Part shown: in pieces, positions 25,408 to 32,836 of the stretch
Layout of the letters: the number at the start of each line of letters is the position of its first letter
Numbering within the stretch: position 1 is the first letter of the stretch
Origin: Verrucomicrobiota bacterium
Lineage (GTDB): Bacteria > Verrucomicrobiota > Verrucomicrobiia > Opitutales > Opitutaceae
Reading direction: 5' to 3'
NCBI GenBank assembly: GCA_030604905.1
Contig: JAUVVA010000033.1
Location: 1 to 33,598, forward strand
DNA: 33,598 bases
Made by a program: the position numbers and the translations under genes
The notes under the pieces: model-generated
What the model saw: only the letters and a program-made list of their open reading frames with translations
Told to the model about the DNA's origin: nothing
Databases searched by the model: none

Positions 25408-27660
25408 TCATTCCGCCGCCCCGCGGCGGCGCCGCCCCCCGCCGAGCAGCCGCAGCGAGTTCAGGCACACCAGCACCGTGCTGCCCTCGTGCGCCAGCAC
25501 GCCCACGCCCAGCGGCACCAGGCCCGCCGCGCTCGCCGCCGCCATCACGACCACCACCCCGAGCGAGATCGTGAGGTTCTGCCGGATCACCGCCCGCGCC
25601 CGCCGGCTCAGCTCAAAGGCCGCCAGCACGTTCTCGATCCGGTCGTGCATGAGCACGATCTCCGCCTGCTCCAGCGCCGCGTCGCTGCCCCGCGCGCCCA
25701 TCGCGATCGCCACGTCCGCCGCCGCGAGGCAGGGCGCGTCGTTCACCCCGTCGCCCACCATCGCCACGCGCCGCGCGCCGCCGTCCTTTAGCGCCGTCAC
25801 CGCGCGCACCTTCTCCGCCGGCGAGAGCCCCGCCCGCACCTCGTCCACGCCCAGCTCCGCGCCCACCGCCTCGGCCGTCGCGCGCCGATCCCCGGTCAAC
25901 ATCACCGTGCGCAGGCCCTCGCGCCGCAGCGCCGCCAAGACCGGCGCCGATTCGCGCCGGATCGCGTCGCGCAGCAACACCCGCCCCAGAAAATCCGGCC
26001 CCACCACCCACACCTCGGCAAATTCGGCCGCGGAGGGCGGCAGTTTCTCCGCCCAGCCCTTCAACGGCCCCTTCTCCAAAAGCTCGCGCCGACCCAGCAT
26101 CACCGTCGCGCCACCCACCCGGCCGCGCACCCCCTGCCCCGTCATCGAGACGAAGCCCTCCACCGCGAGCTCCGGCAGACCCCGCGCCCGCGCGTCGCGC
26201 ACGATGGCCCTCGCCAGCGGATGCTCCGAGCGCGCCTCCAGCGCGTAGGCCAGCTCCATCAGCTCGCGCTCCCTCCCCGGCGGAAAACTCTCGTAAGCTT
26301 CGACGACCAGTTCGCCCGTCGTCAGCGTGCCGGTCTTGTCGAGCGCGATCACGTTGACCTCGGCCAGCTTTTCCACCGCCGCGCCGCCGCGAAACAAGAC
26401 GCCACGCCGCGCGCCCCAGGCGATCGCCGCCAGGATCGCCGAGGGGATCGAGAGCACGAGCGCGCAGGGACTCATCACCACGAGCAACGTCATCGCGCGA
26501 TAAAAGGCCGAGGGCGCCTCCTCCGTGCCCCGCCACGGCTCCAGGCCGAGCGCGAGCCACCACACCAGATACATCACCGCGCACACCCCGAGCACGAGCC
26601 AGGTGTAGCCCGTGCCGAACTTGTCGGTGAAGCGCTGGCTCGGCGCGCGCAGCCGCTGCGCCCCGTGGATCAGGCGAATGATTTTTTGCAGCGTGCTCTC
26701 CGCCGGCAGACGCGCCACCCGCCAGTCCAGCGTGCCGCCGACGTTGATCGTGCCGCTGAACACCTGGTCGCCCTTCGCCTTCTCCACCGGCACCGATTCG
26801 CCGGTGAGCGCCGATTCGTCCGCGCCGCTCTCCCCCGCCTCCACCACGCCGTCCGCGCAAAACGCCTCGCCCGGCCGCACCCGCACCAGGTCGCCGATGC
26901 CCACCTCCTCGACCGCCACCACGCGCTCCCGCCCGCCGCGCTCCACCAGCGTGGCCTGTTTCGGCGCCGCCTTGAGCAAGGAGTCCACCTCGCGGTGCGT
27001 GCGCTCGTCCGCGTAGGCCTCCATCGCCCCCGAGGCCGAAAAAAGAAACAACAACAACACCGCCTCGCCCCAGGCGCCGATCAGCGTGGCGCCCACCGCC
27101 ACCGAGAGCATGAGGAAATGGATGTCGAGCTTCGCGCGCCGCAGGTTCTCCCAGGAATCTTTGGCCGCGTCCCAGGCCCCCGCCACCAAGGCCGCGCCCC
27201 CCAGCGTCGGCGCGAGCCAGGCCGGCCCCACGCCCGCGAGCTTCACGCTCCAGCCCGCCAGACCCAGCACGCCGCAGGCCCCGGCAAAGGCCGCCAGCTC
27301 GCGCCAATCCTCCGCCTCGTGCTCCGCCTCCTCGTGCGCGCCGCCCTCCGGCCATTCATACTCCCGCCAGCGCCAAAACTTCGGCGCGGTGTCGCAGGCC
27401 GGCCCGCTCAGTTGCACCACGTCGCCCTCCCGGGTCAGCGTAAAACCCGCCGGCGCCGCCGCCCCGTCCGCCGCCCCGAACGAAAGCTCGTCCTCGATCG
27501 CCGCCAGCGTGTCAGCCAGCCGCTCCCGGAGCGACTCCACGTCGACCGGCCCCAGGGTCGCCACCTGCACGCGCCGCGCCCCGGCATCGATCCGCACCGC
27601 GCCCACGCCGGGCTCGCTGCGCAAGAACTCCGCCAAGGTCTCGGTCCAAGTGGTCTGCAT
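25408..27660 (-). CDS. P1B-type heavy-metal ATPase, likely P1B-4 (Co/Zn/Cd) subgroup
   Basis: The 750-residue P-type ATPase carries TGES (286-289), the ion-pathway motif SPC (397-399), phosphorylation site D441 in DKTGTLT, SEHPLARAI (the HP motif) and GDGVNDAP. It ends in a helix with HEGST at 724-728. SPC plus a HEG[GS]-T motif, instead of CPC, is the hallmark of P1B-4 transporters such as CoaT/CtpD/CzcP, which export Co, Zn, Cd or Fe. The N-terminal about 55 residues resemble a heavy-metal domain fold but lack CxxC, and an acidic/His stretch (GGAHEEAEHEAED) precedes TM1. The start at ATG 27658-27660 is preferred over a longer frame reaching into repeat DNA. No metalloregulator adjoins it. 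Confidence 0.88.
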   Translation of the reverse strand: MQTTWTETLAEFLRSEPGVGAVRIDAGARRVQVATLGPVDVESLRERLADTLAAIEDELSFGAADGAAAPAGFTLTREGDVVQLSGPACDTAPKFWRWREYEWPEGGAHEEAEHEAEDWRELAAFAGACGVLGLAGWSVKLAGVGPAWLAPTLGGAALVAGAWDAAKDSWENLRRAKLDIHFLMLSVAVGATLIGAWGEAVLLLFLFSASGAMEAYADERTHREVDSLLKAAPKQATLVERGGRERVVAVEEVGIGDLVRVRPGEAFCADGVVEAGESGADESALTGESVPVEKAKGDQVFSGTINVGGTLDWRVARLPAESTLQKIIRLIHGAQRLRAPSQRFTDKFGTGYTWLVLGVCAVMYLVWWLALGLEPWRGTEEAPSAFYRAMTLLVVMSPCALVLSIPSAILAAIAWGARRGVLFRGGAAVEKLAEVNVIALDKTGTLTTGELVVEAYESFPPGRERELMELAYALEARSEHPLARAIVRDARARGLPELAVEGFVSMTGQGVRGRVGGATVMLGRRELLEKGPLKGWAEKLPPSAAEFAEVWVVGPDFLGRVLLRDAIRRESAPVLAALRREGLRTVMLTGDRRATAEAVGAELGVDEVRAGLSPAEKVRAVTALKDGGARRVAMVGDGVNDAPCLAAADVAIAMGARGSDAALEQAEIVLMHDRIENVLAAFELSRRARAVIRQNLTISLGVVVVMAAASAAGLVPLGVGVLAHEGSTVLVCLNSLRLLGGGRRRRGAAE

Positions 27661-27764
27661 GTGCCCAAGAGCCTGAGTCACCCCCTCCCCCCGGTCCAGC
27701 CCCCGAGTTGGTGGTTGGTAAATGGTGGTTTGGTCACGAGCGTCCCCAACCGCGTCCTTCCCCT

Positions 27765-27838
27765 TCATTGGTCATTGGTCATTGGGCATTGGTCATTCCG
27801 CGCCAGCGGCATTGGTCATTGGACATTGTTCCTTGGTC
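27765..27838. repeat. Composite ATTGGTC / CATTCCGCGCCAGCGG repeat upstream of the metal ATPase and dinG
   Basis: ATTGGTC-type heptamers (with ATTGGGC and ATTGGAC variants) occupy 27765-27838, with one exact CATTCCGCGCCAGCGG at 27794-27809. It lies in the 203-base divergent gap between the metal ATPase and the helicase gene. It is the same module as 25314-25407, so the ATPase gene is bracketed by two copies. Confidence 0.85.
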
Positions 27839-27863
27839 CTTTTTAGCTCACCGCTTCCGCCCG

Positions 27864-29969
27864 ATGATCGGCCTGCGCGACGACAGCTCCCCCTTCCCGC
27901 CCGACTCCGACCACGACGACGCTCCGCCCGCGCCGCCGCCCACCCTCGCGCCCGAACTCGCCGCCAAGCTCTTCGGCGAAGGCGGCATCCTCCAGCAAGC
28001 GCTCGGCCTCGAACACCGCCCCCAGCAGGCGCGGATGGCCGCCGCCGTCGCCGACTCCGTCGCGCACGACACCCCGCTCGTCTTCGAGGCCGGCACCGGC
28101 GTCGGCAAATCCCTCGCCTACCTCCTGCCCGGCATCATCCACGCCACCGATCACCAACGGCAGCTCATCGTCTCCACCCACACCATCTCCCTCCAGGAGC
28201 AGCTCGACCGCAAGGACGTCCCCCTTTGCCGCCGCGTTTTCCGAGCCGATCCCGCCACCGCGCGCTACGCCGACTTCAAGTCCGCCGTCCTCCTCGGCAA
28301 GGCCAACTACCTCTGCACCACGCGCCTCGCCACCGCACTCCGCGACAAACACGAGCTCTTCGCCACACCCGAGCACTCCGAGCTGCGGCGCATCGCCGCC
28401 TGGGCCGAGACCACGACCGAGGGCCTCCGCCACGAGCTCTCGCCCGCCCCCCACCCCGACGTCTGGGAGATGGTCAACGCCGACTCTTCCTCCTGCGCCC
28501 GCAAATACTGCGATTGCGAAAAGTGCCCCTACCAACGCGCCCGCGCCCGCATCCGCGCCGCCCAGCTCGTCATCGTCAACCACTCCCTCCTCTTCGCCCT
28601 CGTCGCCGCCGGCGGCGCCGCCGCCAACGGCTCGGCCGAGAAGGGAGTGCTCTTCCCCGACGACCTCGTCGTGCTCGACGAGGCCCACACCGTGCCCGAG
28701 GTCGCCACCGACTACTTCGGCCTCCGCCTCAGCAGCTACGGCATCGACCGCATGCTGCGCCACCTCTTCAACCCCAAGACCCGCCGCGGCCTCCTCCAGA
28801 AACTCGGCTCGCCCGAGGAGCGCCAGCTCGTCCTCGACGCCATCGAGGCCAACCACCAGTTCTTCGCCTTCCTCCAGGAAAACTTCCTGCTCAACCAGTC
28901 CATCGTCCGCATCCGTCACGAAAACTGCGCCGAGGCTTGGCTCGAGGGCCCGCTCCTCGCCCTGCAAAAGGCGGTGCGCACCCGGGCCGACAAATTCGAC
29001 GAGGGCCGCGAGCGCGAAGAGCTCCTCGAGCAGGCCGGCAAGCTCCGCTCCGCCCAGCTCGGCATCAAGCGCTTCCTCTCCCTCGCCGAGCCCTCGGACA
29101 ACGTCTACTGGCTCGAGCGCACCGGCCGCCGCCAGACCGTCGTCGCCCTCCGCTCCGCCCCGATCGACATCGCCCCACAGCTCAAGGAGGCCCTGCTCGA
29201 CCGGCAGACCTCGGTCGTCTTCACCAGCGCCACGCTCGCGATCGCCGACGACATGAAACCCTTCCTCGCGCGCATCGGCGGCCCGCGCGTGCGCGCCGAG
29301 ATCCAGCACTCGCCCTTCGATTACGCGCGAAACATGCGCGTCTACCTCGCCGCCGACGTGCCCCTGCCCACCCGCGAGGAGGCCCGCCTCGCGCTCGACG
29401 TGCTCGCCGACCATATCGATTTCTGCACCCGCCGCACCACCGGCGGCTCGCTCGTGCTCTTCACCAGCTACGCCGACATGCAGCGCATCGCCGAGATCGT
29501 GGAGCCGATCTACCGCGGCGCTCACCGTCCCTTTTTCATGCAGGGCCGTGACGCCTCCCGCACCGAGCTCGCCCGCCTGCTCCGCGAGGCCGGCGACGGC
29601 GTGCTCTTCGGCACCGAGTCCTTCTGGACCGGCGTCGACGTGCCCGGCGACTCGCTCTCGCAGGTCATCATCACGCGCCTGCCCTTCCAGGTGCCGACGC
29701 ACCCCGTGCTCGAGGCCCGCACCGAGCACGTGCGCGAACGCGGCGGAAACCCCTTTAACGAGATCACGCTGCCCGACGCCCTCATGACCTTCCGCCAGGG
29801 CGTGGGCCGCCTGATCCGCAGCGCGCGCGACCGCGGCCTCGTCACCATCCTCGACTCGCGCGTCCTGCAAAAATCCTACGGCCGCCAGTTCCTCGCCTGC
29901 CTACCCCAGCCCCGCCACGTCCGCTTCAACCGCCAAAACCGCGTCGAAGTCTTCCAACCTTACGTTTGA
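27864..29969 (+). CDS. dinG: DinG-type ATP-dependent DNA helicase (XPD-like, Fe-S)
   Basis: The 701-residue superfamily 2 helicase has Walker A EAGTGVGKS (75-83) and motif Ia TISLQEQL. Four or more cysteines fit a [4Fe-4S] cluster (NYLC near 150; SCARKYCDCEKCPY near 211-224). DEAH box LDEAH lies at about 271-275, and motif VI is RQGVGRLIRS. DinG/YoaA helicases unwind R-loops, D-loops and damaged DNA. The ATG at 27864 is preferred, since the longer upstream frame translates repeat DNA. It is the last gene of high-GC type before the accessory tail. Confidence 0.92.
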   Translation: MIGLRDDSSPFPPDSDHDDAPPAPPPTLAPELAAKLFGEGGILQQALGLEHRPQQARMAAAVADSVAHDTPLVFEAGTGVGKSLAYLLPGIIHATDHQRQLIVSTHTISLQEQLDRKDVPLCRRVFRADPATARYADFKSAVLLGKANYLCTTRLATALRDKHELFATPEHSELRRIAAWAETTTEGLRHELSPAPHPDVWEMVNADSSSCARKYCDCEKCPYQRARARIRAAQLVIVNHSLLFALVAAGGAAANGSAEKGVLFPDDLVVLDEAHTVPEVATDYFGLRLSSYGIDRMLRHLFNPKTRRGLLQKLGSPEERQLVLDAIEANHQFFAFLQENFLLNQSIVRIRHENCAEAWLEGPLLALQKAVRTRADKFDEGREREELLEQAGKLRSAQLGIKRFLSLAEPSDNVYWLERTGRRQTVVALRSAPIDIAPQLKEALLDRQTSVVFTSATLAIADDMKPFLARIGGPRVRAEIQHSPFDYARNMRVYLAADVPLPTREEARLALDVLADHIDFCTRRTTGGSLVLFTSYADMQRIAEIVEPIYRGAHRPFFMQGRDASRTELARLLREAGDGVLFGTESFWTGVDVPGDSLSQVIITRLPFQVPTHPVLEARTEHVRERGGNPFNEITLPDALMTFRQGVGRLIRSARDRGLVTILDSRVLQKSYGRQFLACLPQPRHVRFNRQNRVEVFQPYV

Positions 29970-30180
29970 AGCCGGAGAGACTAAGACCCAGCGAGATCGG
30001 CGAGCTACATTTGGGGCCCCATTTAGCCCGGATTCCACGATTGTCCCGGCGGCGTATCGCGCGAAGTGGTGAGGCGGAAGGTCGTCGCGGAATCCCGACG
30101 TGTCCCGTTCTGCGGGAGAAGGTGCATGGAGCGGAGGACGTTTCCGCGCGGCGAGGGCGCGCCGTTCCAGCGTTGGCGCG
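29970..30180. other. 211-base gap at the boundary of the accessory tail
   Basis: No convincing gene is seen. It contains an imperfect inverted repeat: 30030-30040 (GGATTCCACGA) and 30085-30095 (TCGCGGAATCC) pair with one mismatch around a 44-base spacer. A small hairpin TCCCG/CGGGA follows at 30103-30117. It may hold a MITE-like remnant or the 3' end of the PH-like gene's transcript. Confidence 0.35.
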
Positions 30181-30555
30181 TTACTGTTGTTTCTCGGGCA
30201 TGCGGAGCGCAGCTGCTGCTTTAGCGCGATTAGGGGGAGTGAAATACCACCGAGAAATCATATAATCAGTGGTCAGCACCAAGACCTCCGACGAAATTCG
30301 ATTACCTAGAGCAAAGCCAAACATGTTCTTTAGGCATCTCCGCGAGAGTATAAGACGCCGAAGAGGAACGACCTCGACTGCCTTGATCCGCTCCCGCGGG
30401 ACGTGAAATACCGGAATGCTTCGGAATAACAGCATCCTCACTCCGTCACACCTAAATTCGTAGTCGTAAACCGCCGGAAGACTATACATTACGAGAGTTA
30501 CGACAGCAATCGATACGATTATAAATATCATAAGGGTGACAGCAAGATGAACCAT
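30181..30555 (-). CDS. Small membrane protein with PH-like beta domain
   Basis: The 124-residue protein has one N-terminal transmembrane helix (about 5-25, VTLMIFIIVSIAVVTLVMY). A compact beta-rich domain follows, containing YEFRCDGVRMLLFRSIPVFHVPRE then KAVEVVPL. The 'Y.f...gi.....f..... .I..ee I..v.' rhythm is that of bacterial PH-like (DUF304-type) domains. The function is unknown. It lies in the lower-GC tail, and the ATG at 30553-30555 is 3 bases after the end of the out-of-frame tail of the upstream lipoprotein gene. Base composition differs from the core genes. Confidence 0.6.
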   Translation of the reverse strand: MVHLAVTLMIFIIVSIAVVTLVMYSLPAVYDYEFRCDGVRMLLFRSIPVFHVPRERIKAVEVVPLRRLILSRRCLKNMFGFALGNRISSEVLVLTTDYMISRWYFTPPNRAKAAAALRMPEKQQ

Positions 30556-30558
30556 GCA

Positions 30559-30654
30559 TTACTTAGCTGTGGCGGTGGCGGCGTTGAAATCATCAGGAGG
30601 CGTGACACTTGCCGGAGTCGGCTCCACCGCGTTGTCAGGCTCATTTTCATTCCT
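30559..30654 (-). pseudogene. Out-of-frame C-terminal tail of the upstream lipoprotein (candidate frameshift)
   Basis: In another frame, starting where the lipoprotein frame hits its stop, 31 codons run to a TAA at 30559-30561. They read as a hydrophilic tail (NENEPDNAVEPTPASVTPP then DDFNAATATAK) with no start codon. Removing one base in the AGAGG at about 30651-30655 would join it to the lipoprotein (…KIE-NENEP…). Its stop then lies 3 bases before the next gene's ATG, an operon-like spacing. So the lipoprotein is probably frameshifted, by real mutation or sequencing error. Confidence 0.5.
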
Positions 30655-31039
30655 CTATCTTTAAAAGATAGTGCTTAACTTCTACGCTTCCGCCGAAAGA
30701 CCTCGCGTCAAATCGGGCATCCATAAGAAGGCCCTGTTTCGGCAGATAAATGATTTCCGTGAGGCTGTGATTCTCGACAAGTAGAGCCTTCACCCCGGGC
30801 TGCAGAGCGATTCGCTCCCCCGCCCGGACTACACGCAACGGATCCGCATCCTTCACCAGCCGATTTGCTCTTAAGTCGAGATACAGGGCGCCCTCAATAA
30901 CCTCGGCTCGAGAGAATAGCGTTTGCTCCAGAGCGACGGGGATGCGCAACGGCTCCGGATGATCGATTTCCTCGTTTTGTTGCTTCGAGCATCCGAGGAA
31001 TATGAGTAGCGCAAGAAGAGCCAGAACGGAGTGTTTCAT
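30647..31039 (-). CDS. Small lipoprotein of unknown function (possibly truncated by frameshift)
   Basis: The 130-residue protein begins with a clear lipoprotein signal: MKHS, a hydrophobic run and lipobox LIFLGC (Cys17 lipidated). The mature part is beta-rich (RIPVALEQTLFSRAEVIEGALYLDL, about 32-56) with a C-terminal HYLLKIEE. I do not recognise a family. The protein ends just before a hydrophilic 31-codon stretch in another frame, which looks like its original C-terminus (see the 30559-30654 entry). If so, the intact protein would be about 158 residues. It precedes the PH-like gene on the same strand. Confidence 0.65.
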   Translation of the reverse strand: MKHSVLALLALLIFLGCSKQQNEEIDHPEPLRIPVALEQTLFSRAEVIEGALYLDLRANRLVKDADPLRVVRAGERIALQPGVKALLVENHSLTEIIYLPKQGLLMDARFDARSFGGSVEVKHYLLKIEE

Positions 31040-31154
31040 ATTCTTCTGTCTAACGTCGAAGATGAGCCATGGAGGAAAGTGGCTTGTCCACTACTTACGT
31101 CTCATATTTTTAAACAAAAAATACGTGCGTGCTCCGAAGCCTGGAGAGGTTGTT

Positions 31155-31535
31155 TTAGCGGCATGCCGTCACCTCGGGCTTGGCTGCCGCTTCCGCTCCT
31201 TTTCCCGTGTTCCTCTTGAGGAGCAGTAGGCTGACGCCAACGACGAGTTGGGTCATCACCACGACAAGGCTCACAGCAACGAGCATTCCCATAGGTTGGC
31301 TCAATAGCTTGGGTAGAGCTGCCAAAGCGGTTAAAACGAAATACGGGGCGACTGCCCACCGCAGCCAATACGGCTTCCAGGCGAACGCAGCCGTCAAGCC
31401 TGCCGCAAACGCTACCACCGCCCACTTGCTAACGAGGTATTGGCTGTCGTCTCCGATATGGAACGCAAGCCAAGCAAGCTTGCCGGTAATTAATGCCAGC
31501 AGCGCAGTGCCGAGATGGATGGCGAGTGATTGCAT
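31155..31535 (-). CDS. Four-helix membrane protein of unknown function
   Basis: The 126-residue protein is very hydrophobic, with four predicted transmembrane segments at about 3-24, 33-52, 57-77 and 83-106. A short Lys/Ala-rich tail ends in TACR. The start is ATG 31533-31535, 7 bases after the upstream gene's stop (31543). An earlier in-frame start would overlap that gene by 65 bases and add a non-hydrophobic leader. A Shine-Dalgarno-like AGGAAA lies about 14 bases upstream. There is no family match by eye. The pair with the upstream secreted protein looks operonic. Confidence 0.6.
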   Translation of the reverse strand: MQSLAIHLGTALLALITGKLAWLAFHIGDDSQYLVSKWAVVAFAAGLTAAFAWKPYWLRWAVAPYFVLTALAALPKLLSQPMGMLVAVSLVVVMTQLVVGVSLLLLKRNTGKGAEAAAKPEVTACR

Positions 31536-31542
31536 GGTTGGG

Positions 31543-32076
31543 CTATGATTTCCTAAAGAACTGCGAGAAAGGATTCTGTCCTGAACCTCGGGTGAAATAG
31601 AACTCACCGCCGACCTCCTTAACGGTAAAAACGTGAATCTCGTTTTTGACGGCTCCCTTTTCCGGGATTCGTAGCCTTACAACTACGTGAGCCAGATTTC
31701 CCTCCCGCACGCTACCAATAGGATTGACCGAAATGCGGCGAAGCGGCTCCGGGAGGTCGCCCAAGCCGCCGAATATGGCACTTGCCGCAGCTTTCACATA
31801 CTGGCGACCGTTGAGATTATCAATCTCCGGGTTAAGCCTGCTAACAATTTGCTTCGCTCGTTCGTCACGCTCGGCTGCTCTGCGAAGTTCATCAATCGCA
31901 CCAGATAGAAACTGCCGAAAGGCGGGTATCTCTTCGTCGTGGAGGAAATCGACGACGCCGGACATTCCTTCCGTCCGTATGCCCTCAAATACACCCGTGA
32001 TGGTCTGTTCGGGTGTGCGGGCGCTTAAGGGTCCGGTTAGAATGGCGATAACGAGGACGAAGCATCTCAGGTTCAC
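31543..32076 (-). CDS. Secreted protein of unknown function
   Basis: From the GTG at 32074-32076 the protein has 177 residues. A signal peptide (NLR, then CFVLVIAILTGPLSA, cleavage before RTPEQ) leads into a soluble helical domain with TEGMSGVVDFLHDEEIPAFRQFL. A beta-rich end follows (HVVVRLRIPEKG, EIHVFTVKEVGGEFYF). A TTG 36 bases upstream would extend it, but then the signal peptide would start late. No family is recognised. It is followed directly by the four-helix membrane gene and preceded by the ADP-ribosyltransferase gene (117-base gap to this start). Confidence 0.6.
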   Translation of the reverse strand: MNLRCFVLVIAILTGPLSARTPEQTITGVFEGIRTEGMSGVVDFLHDEEIPAFRQFLSGAIDELRRAAERDERAKQIVSRLNPEIDNLNGRQYVKAAASAIFGGLGDLPEPLRRISVNPIGSVREGNLAHVVVRLRIPEKGAVKNEIHVFTVKEVGGEFYFTRGSGQNPFSQFFRKS

Positions 32077-32192
32077 ACTCCCGTAAATCAAGAATCTGCC
32101 TCTCTGTGGCAAGATGTAACTGCCCCTTTACTGCGAGAGAAACGGGCGACTTCCCGCCGTTCGGTTCGCCAAATGCGGGAATGGCTCGCAGC

Positions 32193-32780
32193 TCATAACC
32201 CAGGCTGAACGCCGGTGACTTCCAGCCCCATAAAGTTCTCAAATCCTCGGGACATCGAAAAGCCGAATCTGAGTGCTTCGTCATCGGTCATTTTCCACTC
32301 TACCCAGCGGCAAACCAATCCACGGGGCAATATGACTTCCTTTTCGTCGTCGCCCGCACTGACGTCAACTAGTGGCAGTCGCTTGGGGTAAGTAATCCTG
32401 AACAAACAGCCTCGCCCGTCGTGCCGTTCGGCTATATCCGCAAAGCGGCTTGCTGTGGAAATATCGTAGCTGGTGGACAGAAAATGCCGAAAAAATAGTC
32501 CCTCAGGAGTCTTTTCCGGGCTATTATCATAGAGCGAAGCCCCACGATACAGGACCACCGTGCCCGTCGCGCCAGAGTGAACCGGGAAACACGCATCCAA
32601 TTCAGCCAGACCCGCTTGTTTTTGTGGATTGGCGGTTACCTCAGGCGAGCGCCAGCGAAGATCTAAATTCAGCCCAAAGGCGAAATTTTCATACCCTTGG
32701 TAGGCATCGTTCATCGTGTAATGCAGTATCGCCGACATAGCATCCACGCCTTTGGACGGTTTCTCGGTGATTATCCACAT
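32193..32780 (-). CDS. Putative mono-ADP-ribosyltransferase (R-STS-ExE type)
   Basis: The 195-residue cytosolic-type protein has no signal peptide. The ART core motifs occur in order. R79 is in VVLYRGAS (NAD-contacting Arg). The STS motif at 102-104 is in FLSTSYDISTASRF. The catalytic ExE is E146-K-E148 in DDEKEVILPRG. The preceding helical part (ILHYTMNDAYQGYENF) matches the usual 'I..YT...y..iN' start of ADP-ribosyl exotoxins (VIP2/C3-like and Arg-specific ARTs). Spacing (about 23 residues from R to STS, then about 42 to ExE) is normal. The ExE pair suggests arginine modification. No antitoxin, immunity or hydrolase gene is recognised nearby. It is divergent from the element-type gene at 32837. 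Confidence 0.72.
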   Translation of the reverse strand: MWIITEKPSKGVDAMSAILHYTMNDAYQGYENFAFGLNLDLRWRSPEVTANPQKQAGLAELDACFPVHSGATGTVVLYRGASLYDNSPEKTPEGLFFRHFLSTSYDISTASRFADIAERHDGRGCLFRITYPKRLPLVDVSAGDDEKEVILPRGLVCRWVEWKMTDDEALRFGFSMSRGFENFMGLEVTGVQPGL

Positions 32781-32807
32781 TATTCCAGATTCATCGGATT
32801 AGCTTGG

Positions 32808-32832
32808 GTTCATTTTTAACAAAAAAATGAAC
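32808..32832. promoter_or_regulatory. Palindrome in the divergent intergenic region (candidate operator)
   Basis: A perfect 10-bp inverted repeat GTTCATTTTT (32808-32817) / AAAAATGAAC (32823-32832), spacer AACAA, lies between divergent genes (starts 32780 and 32837) and ends 4 bases before the plus-strand ATG. The site could be a repressor operator controlling both genes, or an attenuator-like hairpin. Confidence 0.5.
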
Positions 32833-32836
32833 GCTT

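Noticed and set aside
31040..31154. CTAACGTC near the lipoprotein start considered as an attC or promoter element
   Set aside because: There is no paired inverse core and no consistent spacing; only a small 5-bp hairpin (AGTGG/CCACT) is present.
31985..32284. 99-codon minus-strand frame overlapping the ART and the secreted-protein genes
   Set aside because: It overlaps both neighbours, has no motif, and its C-terminal half is Arg/His-rich out-of-frame sequence of the secreted-protein gene.
30181..32780. Row of small same-strand genes considered as an integron cassette array
   Set aside because: No attC-like folded sites (GTTRRRY with matching partner) were found between the genes, gaps vary from 7 to about 117 bases, and two gene pairs are spaced like operons.
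31155..32780. Neighbouring minus-strand genes considered as an immunity or antitoxin partner for the ADP-ribosyltransferase
   Set aside because: The next genes encode a secreted protein, a membrane protein and a lipoprotein, none resembling an ADP-ribosylglycohydrolase, macrodomain or small antitoxin.
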